Shown here piece after piece: positions 54,368 to 63,332 of a stretch of 64,000 nucleotides of DNA. The notes under the pieces are model-generated. The model saw only the letters and a list, made by a program, of their open reading frames with translations. It was not told where the DNA came from and did not search any database. The translations under genes were made by a program, and so were the position numbers. Every line of letters begins with the position of its first letter. Position 1 is the stretch's first letter. The stretch is from NCBI GenBank assembly GCA_021234155.1, contig JAJEKV010000062.1:3445305-3509304 (forward strand), written 5' to 3'. The stretch comes from Isoetes taiwanensis (lineage: Eukaryota > Streptophyta > Lycopodiopsida > Isoetales > Isoetaceae).

Positions 54368-55025
54368 AGATAGAGAGAGAGAGAGGGAGGGAGGGAGGGA
54401 GGGAGGGAGGGAGGGAGAGAAAAGTGTATTAAGTCTTTGGGAGGCCTCAAAGGCCTAAAAGACAACCAAAATTTTACACAGTATCATAAAAGAGTAGATG
54501 AGATTCATCTAACTCATCGCTCTCACTCAACATATCTTCATCATCTAAGATACTATTTAATCTTCTCAAACAATTCTCTCTACATCTCAGTAATTCTAAT
54601 AAGTATTCCCCAACCTTATCTCCTTCCATATTGAAGAAGGTATGAAGATCTTCAGCGTGAACCCCATGTCGTGCCCTCAAAGAATGATATGCACTACAAC
54701 GAAGCAATGTGTGATCTTCATCTTCTATTTGTTCTTCTCCACAAATCTTGCAATATCTCTCTGCCCTAGGAACAATATGCCCCCATCTCCCAGTTTCCAC
54801 CCCCAGATGATATGAACTTAGACGAATCCTCCCTATTGCATGTCTTTTCTTTATGGAGATATTTTCCTGTAGATATTTCGCCATTTCCAAGCCAGGGTTC
54901 ATGTTTTGCCTGTACATAATCATCTTTGTTTTAGGTTGAGACCACATCTTCTTATATACCTTATCAAAAATCCATTGTCTCAAATTATCCTTTATGAGAA
55001 GGGCATCCTGCCAATCAATATCCCA
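54368..55025 (-). mobile_element. LINE 3' fragment with (CTCC)n tail
   Basis: The minus-strand frame 54983-54474 reads MRQWIFDKVYKKMWSQPKTK, IGRIRLSSYHLGVETGRW and the zinc module CKICGEEQIEDEDHTLLRC, ending with acidic residues and TGA. The 3' end AGGCCTTTGAGGCCTCCCAAAG is followed by CTTAATACACTTTT and a CTCC/CT simple-repeat tail (plus strand GGGAGG at 54368-54420). Same family as the fragments at 38.8 and 42.3 kb but a separate, 5'-truncated insertion. Confidence 0.75.
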
Positions 55026-55031
55026 TTTCTT

Positions 55032-55032
<1 letters not shown>

Positions 55033-55078
<46 letters not shown>

Positions 55079-55287
55079 TAGTTTTAACGTCACGCCACTA
55101 GGCAGCATCCAACTGGACATGTGACCACACACCACACTACATTGCTCGGTTGGGCCCTGCCCCCAACCACCTTATATTGCGTCTGTTGGGATTTGACCCC
55201 CAACAGTACTGAGTGCGATTCTGGACGGTCTCGAACTCGAGACCACATTGCTAAGGAACTAGTGTGTTACCACTAGACCAAACGCCC
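55033..55287 (-). mobile_element. tRNA-derived SINE with (CT)n tail
   Basis: The minus strand begins at 55287 with GGGCGTTTGGTCTAGTGGT, close to the 5' half of plant tRNA-Pro. The A box is TGGTCTAGTGGT (55280-55269) and the B box GAGTTCGAGACC (55238-55227), about 30 bp apart as in tRNA genes. A tRNA-unrelated body of about 140 bp follows, ending in (CT)n (GA repeat on the plus strand, 55033-55076). This is a classic SINE layout. The LINE partner is unknown; the adjacent LINE fragment also ends in a CT-rich simple repeat. Confidence 0.8.
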
Positions 55288-55325
55288 AGAGAATAGAATA
55301 GAATAGAATAGAATAGAATAGAATA
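55287..55325. repeat. (GAATA)n microsatellite
   Basis: About seven tandem copies of GAATA abut the 5' end of the SINE. Confidence 0.85.
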
Positions 55326-55953
55326 TGATTTTATCGTCCATGGAGAAGAGAGAGAGGGGGGGAGGGAGGGAGGGAGAGAGAGAGAGAGTGCCCATAGCCT
55401 TAGATTAGTATGACTAGCAAGCATCCCATTTCTACCGGTGGAAGAACAAAACATGATGAAAGCATACATCTATTAAATATGCTAATAAAGCTAGCAAGTG
55501 ACAACTAAAACCACAAGAGAGGAAAAAAGGAGCTAATAGAATTAGATTGCAAAGAAGCCTTGTTTTCATGGCTTGTTATGCGAATATGATCTTCGCAGTA
55601 GGCTTTTGAAGAAATCGAATGGCCTAAATACCAGATTGACAAAACATGTTTGAGAAATCCACCTCTCTATGCAACTTGGGAGTGGTTTATGGGGAAGTTT
55701 CAATCATGTGGTCGTGGTTGATAATCTACATTAGTTGTCTAGAATCAAAATGGCCAGAAAGGTACTACAGCTAATTGGAAAAAAAAGGGTAAATAACTAT
55801 TTCATTATTACTTATCATGTCTCTAGGCTCTACGTACCAATGTAGTTTGTCCAGAGTTTGCATTTAAATACACAATCCTTGTCATGAAAACTCACAAAAA
55901 TAAAATTTTAACCAACAGCATATCTTACAGAACAAGGGATATTGGAACAATGC
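55326..55953. other. No assignable gene
   Basis: Contains a GAGAGA/GGGAGG purine-rich run at 55343-55387. Otherwise no feature; a P450 upstream exon was looked for and not found. Confidence 0.4.
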
Positions 55954-56255
55954 TCAGATGTCAATGCAGCAGCGTCGATGTAAGGGGCCGGGATTTTGAA
56001 CTGATCCCGTTTGGATCTGGAAGACGGATGTGCCTTGGCTATATGTTGGCGCTGTGCATGGTGCAGCTCACTTTGGCCCGCCTGCTGCAGAGCTTGGATT
56101 GGATTTTGCCGGAAGGGCAGATGCTTGACATGACAGAAACTTTCAAAGGCACTGTGAGATTGGCTCATCCCTTACAGCCCCTTCCCTTCAAAGAAACAGT
56201 AGTGTGGCTAGATATTATTTATAACTGGAGAGAAATATTTTCCATGGCTGGCTGA
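55954..56255 (+). pseudogene. Cytochrome P450 3' exon (plant A-type CYP)
   Basis: From a possible TGCAG acceptor near 55969, the frame reads SSVDVRGRDFELIPFGSGRR, MCLGYMLALCMVQLTLARLL. The heme-binding signature F-x-x-G-x-R-x-C-x-G is intact (FGSGRRMCLG) with the axial cysteine. The C-terminal DMTETFKGTVRLAHPLQPLP follows, then an extra 20 codons before TGA at 56253. VDVRGxDFELIPFGSGRR is typical of the CYP71 clan, but the subfamily cannot be fixed from this piece. Only about 95 residues of a normal 500 are here, with no helix I or K exon nearby. Confidence 0.8.
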
Positions 56256-57313
56256 GGCAGATCATCCCTGACCAGAAGTACCTAAACCATATCGCCCATA
56301 GCTGTAAATTCAAGCATCAAGAGATGCTTTGGTTCTAGACAATCATCTTTATTTAAGTAACATATCCTTATCCATCAACAATGAGTAAGTTAAAATTAAT
56401 AAACTGAATAGTAATGTCTCCACGTGTTAATGTTTTTTCTTGTGCATTGGATGAAGGCACAATCGTGAGAATATGCCAAATCAAGGGCAAGGGATTTTAC
56501 ACCTCACACCCCCGTATAGCACAACGCTCCCCATATGCCATATATACAGGTATAAATATACACTTTCCTTATGGGAAATACAGTGCCATCAACAATTGGC
56601 AAGGCAAGAAAATGTTTTTGCAATCAGTCCAGAAGCTGCACAATCTCTCAGAGCACAATCTACCTGAAGGTGCACAATCTACCAGACCTAAATCAAGATA
56701 GGATATCTGGTAACAAGCACCAAGGATGAAAAATGTTCTCGCAAATCCAAAGGCCAGTGGAAGCAAGCACCGAAGATGATATAAGAGGGCCAAACCATTG
56801 CTCATTCTCTGCTTGCTACAACCGAAATGAAACCAAAGCAAGCATAGACCAATGAAACCTCTCGGCTACCTAACACCATTCCTCATTCTCTACTTGTTAA
56901 AACAAAAATGTTCACGGCAATGCATCCGAGAAATCGACTCCGGCAAAAGCAGCAAAAGGGGCTTCTACATGACGCAAATTCAGAGAAGAGTTTCCAGCAA
57001 TAATTTGTGCATCCAATGATGCATTTGCAATGGGGAAGAAAAGGCAAGAACTGAAATGGGTGAAGGTCAGAGTTGTCCTCCAAAATCAGAGGCAAGCCCA
57101 AGATGCCATCGCATGCCGATTTGGGCAGAGGCACCATTTGTACGCGTCTCCAGCTGTCCGGCCGCCTGCATCGGGATGTTCTTAGCAGCCCCCGTGAAGC
57201 CAAGAACTGCTATTTCTGACCATGTAGAGCAGAGACAAAAAAAGGAATGCTCCTCAAACCATAGACAAAAAAAATTTGAAGTCCCCCTTTTTCCAGCCCA
57301 CCTACGCCCATTT
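56256..57313. other. P450 downstream region, no gene
   Basis: Segment 56324-56412 (GATGCTTTGGTTCTAGACAA onward to AAATTAATAAACTG) recurs with changes at 57474-57552. A minus-strand frame at about 57220-57060 reads AVLGFTGAAKNIPMQAAGQL, which I cannot assign. Confidence 0.35.
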
Positions 57314-57366
57314 TTTGCTTATGAAAAAACTTCGGATGGCCAGGCTTCCAAGGGAGAACCATCTTG
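57314..57366 (+). repeat. 53-bp sequence duplicated in the nearby gag
   Basis: TTTGCTTATGAAAA...CCATCTTG is identical at all 53 positions to 58803-58855 inside the LTR element 1.4 kb away. The flanks of the two copies differ immediately on both sides. Confidence 0.85.
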
Positions 57367-57909
57367 CCCATTGGAGATGTTCAACATGAGTTCTGATACT
57401 AGGTTGTCTTCTCAATTCGATTCGATAAGAAACAATACTTATCCAAGTTAAGACATGTGGCGATGTGTGTGTGATGCTTTGGTTCTAGGCAATCATCTTT
57501 TTTTAACATATTCTTATGCTTCAATGAGTAAGTTAAAATTAATAAACTGTAATATCGCTCAACATGACAATGACAATGACGATGACAATGACAATGACAA
57601 GTTCAAAAACATGATATTTGATCACATTCATCTTCCTTGATATATTAGCATGATGAATTTATCTGCACTCGATTAGGGTTATGCACTCAAGAATATAAAA
57701 CTGTTTTTAGCTTCAATGTGAGCAAGCGTCATACGAGGCTCAGCACGCCTATTGCATCTGGTCTATGAAGACGCATCCGGTCTCAGGAGACGTTGCAACA
57801 ATCTTTGCAATTCATGAGCAAGTTTGGTTTCCACATTTAAGTTCAACAATGCCCCTAAATGCAATCTCCTTCTACTAAAAATCTTGACAGTAATACGCTT
57901 GCTGCTCTC
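57367..57909. other. Gap before the LTR element
   Basis: Holds a (GACAAT)n-type microsatellite at about 57565-57600 and the second copy of the P450-downstream repeat (57474-57552). The target pentamer CTCTC lies at 57905-57909. Confidence 0.5.
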
Positions 57910-58678
57910 TGATATGAAGCAGGCTAGGGGGAGAGATCCAAAATAAAATGGCTAAGGCAATTCAAGGGGCAATAGTATTCCAATGGGTTATAAGATTTGG
58001 CAAAGGGTGCATACAATTACAAACAACCCATTAAAAGTATGGACAAAAGGGTTTTTATAAATGCAACAAAGGGTTGGGGTCGCGAATGAAAAAGGAAAAA
58101 TAGGAAACGCATCGGCCTTTTACCAGTTTGTTTTGCAAAAGGGGTCGGGTCGAGCTAATCTGGGAAACACCTTTTTCTCAACGGAAAAGGGAGATCGGGA
58201 GGAGACTAGAATAGCCGGAGAAGGAGCCTTTCTTAGAAGAAAAAAGGGCCGATTTGCCCATAAAAGAGGGCGTGGCGTGAGATCAAAACTTCGAGAAGAC
58301 TTACGCCTTTGAACCGACTCGGCAATCCAGGCTCTTAGCTGCTGCTATCAGACTTGACCTCCGGATATTGAAACGAACCTCTAATCTGTACCAAATTTCT
58401 GCCAGTGCATATCCAAGCCTTAATTTGTGTAACTTGAGCTTAAGCAGAATAAGCCTTGATCCATTCTTTTGCTGTTAAAACCCCCTTTGGAATTGGCCTT
58501 AGTTTTTGGATCCGGTTGGGCGGATAAACTGCTGCTTCATTTCCTATTGTGAAAACTCTGTATTCTTGCCCAAGTGTTGAGCAAATCTATAAGTTTAATT
58601 CTAAGTCTTAATCCTTGTCCGTGTTCTTGTTTGATTCCCTGTTGACAGATTTAAGCTGTAACTATTTGAGTTGTATCA
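57910..58678 (+). repeat. 5' LTR of the gag-only element
   Basis: 769 bp, from TGATATGAAGCAGG to GAGTTGTATCA. High identity to the 3' LTR, with small indels mainly near 58270-58440, suggesting a fairly recent insertion. Confidence 0.9.
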
Positions 58679-58680
58679 AG

Positions 58681-58693
58681 TGGTATCAGAGCC
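58681..58693 (+). promoter_or_regulatory. Primer-binding site (initiator tRNA-Met)
   Basis: TGGTATCAGAGCC two bases after the 5' LTR is the standard plant site complementary to the 3' end of initiator tRNA-Met. Confidence 0.95.
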
Positions 58694-58715
58694 TATCGAT
58701 CCCCATACCTGAACA

Positions 58716-58802
58716 ATGGCCCAAAACCGTTTCAACACCTCTGATAGTCAGTATCAGCAAGCTTTAGCCAATGCCAGGCTAGGTTCTATTTTTTTGCTTG
58801 AC
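58716..58802 (+). pseudogene. Gag N-terminus, interrupted by filler
   Basis: The ATG at 58716 reads MAQNRFNTSDSQYQQALANA then RLGSIFLLD, after which the 53-bp filler (58803-58855) is inserted and ends the frame at TGA 58854. Gag resumes in another frame at IASQIALP. Confidence 0.65.
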
Positions 58803-58852
58803 TTTGCTTATGAAAAAACTTCGGATGGCCAGGCTTCCAAGGGAGAACCATC

Positions 58853-59400
58853 TTGATTGCATCCCAGATAGCCTTGCCTACGCCTGCTAATCAGCAGGAA
58901 TATGAAAAGCAGATTGAGCAGTTGGCTATTCTGTACTGTTTCTTACCAGATATTCCCCAGCAGCCACCTCTGCCGAATGATCCTCCACCCCCACCGCCAG
59001 TTAATCCCAGCAAGATTAGAAAATGGTTGGAGAAAGTAGATATGCCTACATTTAAAGGGAGGAGGATAAGACCAATCAAAGTAGTCAGTTTCCTAAGCCA
59101 GTGGGAAAAATTCTTTGATCGAGTGCAAGCAAGCGATGTGGAAAAATTGCAAGCTATGGATAGCTATTTGAAAGACCAAGCCCAAGCCTGGTGGCAAGGT
59201 CGACGAGAGTGTAATCCTAAGATAGACACATGAGAAAGATTCAAGAAAGCATTTGAATCGCAATATCTTCCTTCTAATTATCAAAGTGAGCTAAGAAGAG
59301 TATGGGATCAACTGAAACAGCAAGACAAGGAAACAATCCAGTCTTACACCTCAAAGTTTACCCATTTGGCCGCACTGATAAGGAACCTAGATGGGGAAGA
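58853..59400 (+). pseudogene. Gag capsid part
   Basis: The frame reads RKWLEKVDMPTFKG, VVSFLSQWEKFFDRVQ, YLKDQAQAWWQGR, then a single TGA at 59231-59233 where related gags have Trp (TWERF). The same frame continues RFKKAFESQYLPSNYQSELR, RVWDQLKQQDKETIQSYTSK, FTHLAALI. This is the retrotransposon gag fold of Ty3/gypsy elements. A 27-bp tandem duplication (ACTGATAAGGAACCTAGATGG at about 59374 and 59401) adds to the damage. Confidence 0.8.
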
Positions 59401-59993
59401 ACTGATAAGGAACCTAGATGGTGTAAAGATGACATATATGCAGAATTGGAGATCCTAAATCCTGCAGATTTACATGGGGCTATAAAGATGGCATCTGCAG
59501 TAGAAAGAAAGTTGGATCCCAAAACGCGAAAGTTAGATATTTGGGACGAGGGTACCTCTGACGAAGAGAGTAAGAAGAAAGAGAAGAAAAATGGGAATAA
59601 AGATTCTGATAGACAGTTCAAAAGAAAAAGATACAATGGAAGGTACAACGGAGAGAACAATGGGCCTAAAAGAAGGCAAGAGGAAGCTGACACCTCAAAT
59701 AAGAAGAATGAACCAAAAAGAGGATGCTTTAGATGCGGAGGAAAGCATTTATTAAGAATTGCCCTTTTGGAGAGGGGGGTATTACAAAAGTTGAACCTCC
59801 TAAATCCCAGCATACAATTCAGATGCATGCTTTAGAAGCGCCTAAGCCCGTGGAGCCAATAGTTGAGACTTCGAAGGGGGGAGAGACCTCAAAGGTGGGA
59901 GAGGAGCGAAGAAGAGTAAGCTTCCATGACGACGAGCGAGAGAAAGCTGCCGCTAAGGAGAAGAGATGGCTCCAGATGGGAACTCTAGGATGA
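59401..59993 (+). pseudogene. Gag C-terminus with zinc knuckle
   Basis: The frame reads ILNPADLHGAIKMASAVERK, acidic DEGTSDEESKKKEKK and basic RRQEEADTSNKKNEPKRG, then CFRCGGKH. By frameshift into the overlapping frame it becomes FIKNCPFGEGG. The knuckle would be C-x2-C-x3-H-x4-C, one residue short of the standard C-x2-C-x4-H-x4-C. The second frame ends at TGA 59991. Confidence 0.75.
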
Positions 59994-60457
59994 ACAACTG
60001 GTAACCTCTCTTTTTGGAGAGATTACGGAAGCTTTTGTAAGTGGAATTCTTTATTAGGTATAAAGAGTAGGATTTTCAAGGTTGAATTTCTTTATTTGGT
60101 ATAAGGAATAGATACTTTGAATGTGTATACCATGGTAGATTAGTGACTACGATTGCAACGTAGCCGGCTTGAACATGGTATACTAGTTGTGAATGCCTCT
60201 TGGAAGATTAGTGGTTGTGACTGCACTGCAGCACAATCGGCTTGACAAGAGAGCATAAGATGTAATTCTTGGAAGATTAGTAATTGTGGTTGCAACACAA
60301 TTGGCTTGACAAATTACATCTGTACCTTGGAGGTACGAAGGGTATTCAGGTACTTTGGTAGTACAAGAATACCCGTAACTATTTCTGAGTTGTGCAGGAA
60401 TAAGATATCTTTGGAACCTTGTTGATCGTGGGCGATCAACCTTAAGAAGGGATGGAT
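59994..60457 (+). other. Non-coding 3' interior and polypurine tract
   Basis: Repetitive text (TTGGAAGATTAGT, CGGCTTGAACA, CCTTGGAGGTACGAAGG) without coding. It ends AAGAAGGGATGGAT, a short purine tract directly before the 3' LTR. Confidence 0.6.
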
Positions 60458-61233
60458 TGATATGAAGTAGGCTAGGGGGAGTGATCCAAAATAAAATGGC
60501 TAAGGCAATTCAAGGGGCAATAGTATTCCAATGGGTTATAAGATTTGGCAAAGGGTGCATACAATTACAAACAACCCATTAAAAGTATGGACAAAAGGGT
60601 TTTTATAAATGCAAAAAAGGGTTGGGGTCGCGGATGAAAAAGGAAAAAATAGGAAACGCATCGGCCTTTTACCAGATTGTTTAGCAAAAGGGGTCGGGTC
60701 GAGCTAATCTGGGAAACACCTTTTTCTCAACGGAAAAGGGAGATCGGGAGGAGACTAGAATAGCCGGAGAAGGAGCCTTTCTCAGAAGAAAAAAGGGCCG
60801 ATTTGCCCATAAAAGAGGACATCGGCGTAGATCAAAAACTCAGAAGACTTCTGCCTTGAACTTCGACTCCAGCAATCCGGCTCTTAGCTGCTGCTATCAG
60901 ACTTGACCTCCGGATATTGAAACGAACCTCTAATGCGTACGGGGTTTACGCAAGATATCCAAGCCTTAACTACGTATGTCGGATGGTCTTGAGCTTAAGC
61001 AGAATAAGCCTTGATCCATTCTTTTGCTGTTAAAACCCCCTTTGGAATTGGCCTTAGTTTTTGGATCCGGTTGGGCGGATAAACTGCTGATTCATTTCCT
61101 ATTGTGGAAACTCTGTATTCTTGCCCAAGTGTTGAGCAAATCTATAAGTTTAATTCTAAGTCTTAATCCTTGTCCGTGTTCTTGTTTGATTCCCTGTTGA
61201 CGGATTTAAGCTGTAACTATTTGAGTTGTATCA
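60458..61233 (+). repeat. 3' LTR of the gag-only element
   Basis: 776 bp, from TGATATGAAGTAGG to GAGTTGTATCA, followed by the target duplication CTCTC. Confidence 0.9.
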
Positions 61234-61238
61234 CTCTC

Positions 61239-61882
61239 TTTTCGTTTGGGTCCCATAGGCCAATTGGTCTCCAGAACTTATTTGCAATAGAGTAGGTTGT
61301 TAGAAAAACCTTGCTTAGACTAAACTTATAGACCACATCTTTATTATGAGGAAACCCTTAAATTTGAGCACATGCCAACTATGTAAAAGCTTATATAATT
61401 TAGGGTTCAACAGGAATTCCATGTTATAGACATGTGTAACTATATAAAAAAAAAAAAAAAAAAAAAAACAAGGTGCTGCGCACGGAGGGTTGCCCTCCAT
61501 GGCCGGAGGGTGAAGTGGCTTAAATTGTACTTTATAATCAATCAAAATTGCTATTTTAAAACATTGACATTTTGTGAAGGTGATGGTGCCCATTTTCATC
61601 ACTAACTCCTCCTTAGATGTTGAGCTCCTCTTGGACTAGGATCCAGCTGGACACATGGACTCTGGAGTTTCGGTGTAACATATTGGCATTCGATTGATTT
61701 CTCGATTATTGATATTATGAGGCATACTCAACACCAAGATTCTTTTCGGATGACTGTTTTTGCTTGTTATTTGACCAGTCCAAGCCCAATTCTCTGGAGC
61801 AATGTCGAGCCCCGCTCGCAACCGAGGAAAAGGTAGCGCTGTGAAAGAGACCCATCAAGAAAACTAGAACAATAGAACAAAC
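61239..61882. other. Gap with an A-tract
   Basis: An A-run of about 24 at 61445-61468, interrupted near its end by a C, is followed by GGAGGGTTGCCCTCC (hairpin). The minus strand at 61.6-61.9 kb may be the R-U5 part of the LTR-like promoter described next. Confidence 0.4.
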
Positions 61883-62094
61883 TTTATTGCACCCTTTTTG
61901 GTTGGAAAAGCCCCAACCGTGGCTCACATATTTATAGTCCAAACTACCCCTTCGCCACTCAGCGCCACGTCATCGCCACATCATCGCACCTCATCGCCAC
62001 GTCAGCACACCTCTTGAATTTCGTATGCCACCTAGGCGGATCGCCCTCGTGGCACCTTGCCACGTCATCACATGCCACTGGTCACGCCACGTCA
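61883..62094 (-). promoter_or_regulatory. LTR-like promoter with four CCACGTCA sites
   Basis: On the minus strand, four perfect TGACGTGG sites (plus-strand CCACGTCA at 61965, 61997, 62060 and 62087) precede a TATA box TATAAATA (61936-61929), and AATAAA follows about 45 bp later (61888-61883). TGACGTGG is a hybrid C/G-box bound by plant bZIP factors. TATA followed closely by a poly(A) signal is typical of LTR U3-R regions. No matching second LTR is in the window. Confidence 0.45.
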
Positions 62095-62103
62095 TCAGGC
62101 AAA

Positions 62104-62216
62104 AAAGGCGCGATTTTGTGGTTCTTCAACCCTTTGGCAAAAGATTTTGGAAGGGAATTGAACCCGACACCTATCCATTAGGAAGCAAAGGTCTTGCCAA
62201 CTCCACTACCATTACG
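62104..62216 (-). mobile_element. tRNA-related pol III unit (SINE-like)
   Basis: The minus strand has A box TAGTGGAGTTGG (62208-62197) and B box GGTTCAATTCC (62164-62154), 33 bp apart, within a tRNA-like context (CCTTTGCTTCCTAATGG in the anticodon-arm position). A pol III terminator TTTTTT lies at 62106-62101. The acceptor arm does not pair, so this is not a functional tRNA; a SINE head or tRNA pseudogene fits. Confidence 0.55.
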
Positions 62217-63332
62217 TTTTTAAAATAATTAGACTTTGTTCTTTCTTAAGAGCTTTATTTTTTTCCTTAATTTTGTTCTTTCTTCTTCTCTGTTTTGCGT
62301 TTTGCAGCAGAAGATCGGCCCTACGTCTTTGGGATCGAATCTTGCGAGAGATGGCTTGACTTCTTCCCAATCAACCCACTGGCGGCATTACGATGTAATT
62401 TGCGGCATGGCCATGGCACGATATTGATCAAATCCGGCCTGATCCATGCATGCTTTTTCCCGGAACCGGCCCCTGGCGGACCATAATCACACTTGGGTTT
62501 CCCTTTCCTTTCTTGATTTTTCAATTAGGCCTATTATTACGTACAACAGCCGATTTCTTTGGGTTTAGCTTTCCTCTTGTGGTTTCTTTCCATAAAACCT
62601 ACCGCCCGCCTAAGAATCGACCATGCACCGTTTCCCTTAAGGCCGATTTCTCCCCGATCTTCTTCCCTTTTCATCTTATTTTCTTTTCCCTCCTCACGTC
62701 TTGCCAGAGTCGGATTAGGGCATGGCGGATCCCCTGCTCTTTAATACGGCAGCATCTCCTTCGATCTGCTCCTCCGTTCGTGCCCTTTTAATTTAGGCTT
62801 ATCTTTTCCCTTTAACTTCCTTGATCAATCTCCACCCTTCATTTATTTTTTCTCCTCTTCATAGATCATAGCCAATAATAAGAAAATTCCTTCTTGCCCC
62901 TTGCTCATACATTCTCCCCTACGTTCCTTAGGAGGCTTCTCATAAGACTTCCATACGCCATTTTTTTCTAACAATGTCTTGTGCTTCCAATACTGCTCAC
63001 ATGTTCCCTTACGTTTCTCCTTCCATCCATGTTTTCTTTACATGGTAATTTCTCAAGGTCCATCCCTTGAGTTGATTTTGTTTGGCTTCCTTGCCATTCC
63101 AAGGGTCCTTCCCTCGTTCTCTTTTACAACTTTCCTTTTCTTCTTTTTGTTCCCCGCGCTGTATGCTGGGTACTCTCACTATCACCATCGCTTCTTGCAA
63201 TTGCCGTGATAATTCTCTCAAGATCACCATATTCCCCTAGCAATTTTCTTATTGCTAGCATTTTTTCAAATTTCCTTACTCATTTTGCAATCGACATGGT
63301 TCGGGGGAAAAATGTTCCTCGTCCCGAGGAAC
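62217..63332. other. Pyrimidine-rich region, no gene recognised
   Basis: The plus strand is T/C-rich throughout, with short frames only. A 7-bp hairpin TTCCTCG-TCC-CGAGGAA lies at 63315-63331, just past the stop of the right-edge ORF. It could be the 3' untranslated and polypurine region of a minus-strand retroelement ending in the LTR-like promoter; inference only. Confidence 0.35.

Larger units (their letters stand above)
57910..61233 (+). mobile_element. Gag-only LTR retrotransposon (TR-GAG-like)
   Basis: Two LTRs (57910-58678 and 60458-61233) with TG...CA ends enclose 1.78 kb. The element is flanked by the perfect 5-bp duplication CTCTC (57905-57909 and 61234-61238). A tRNA-Met primer site follows the 5' LTR. 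The interior encodes only a degraded gag and no protease, RT or integrase, as in TR-GAG elements that depend on autonomous partners. The gag sequence is of Ty3/gypsy type. Confidence 0.9.

Noticed and set aside
62104..62216. Functional tRNA gene
   Set aside because: A and B boxes are good, but acceptor-stem pairing is missing.
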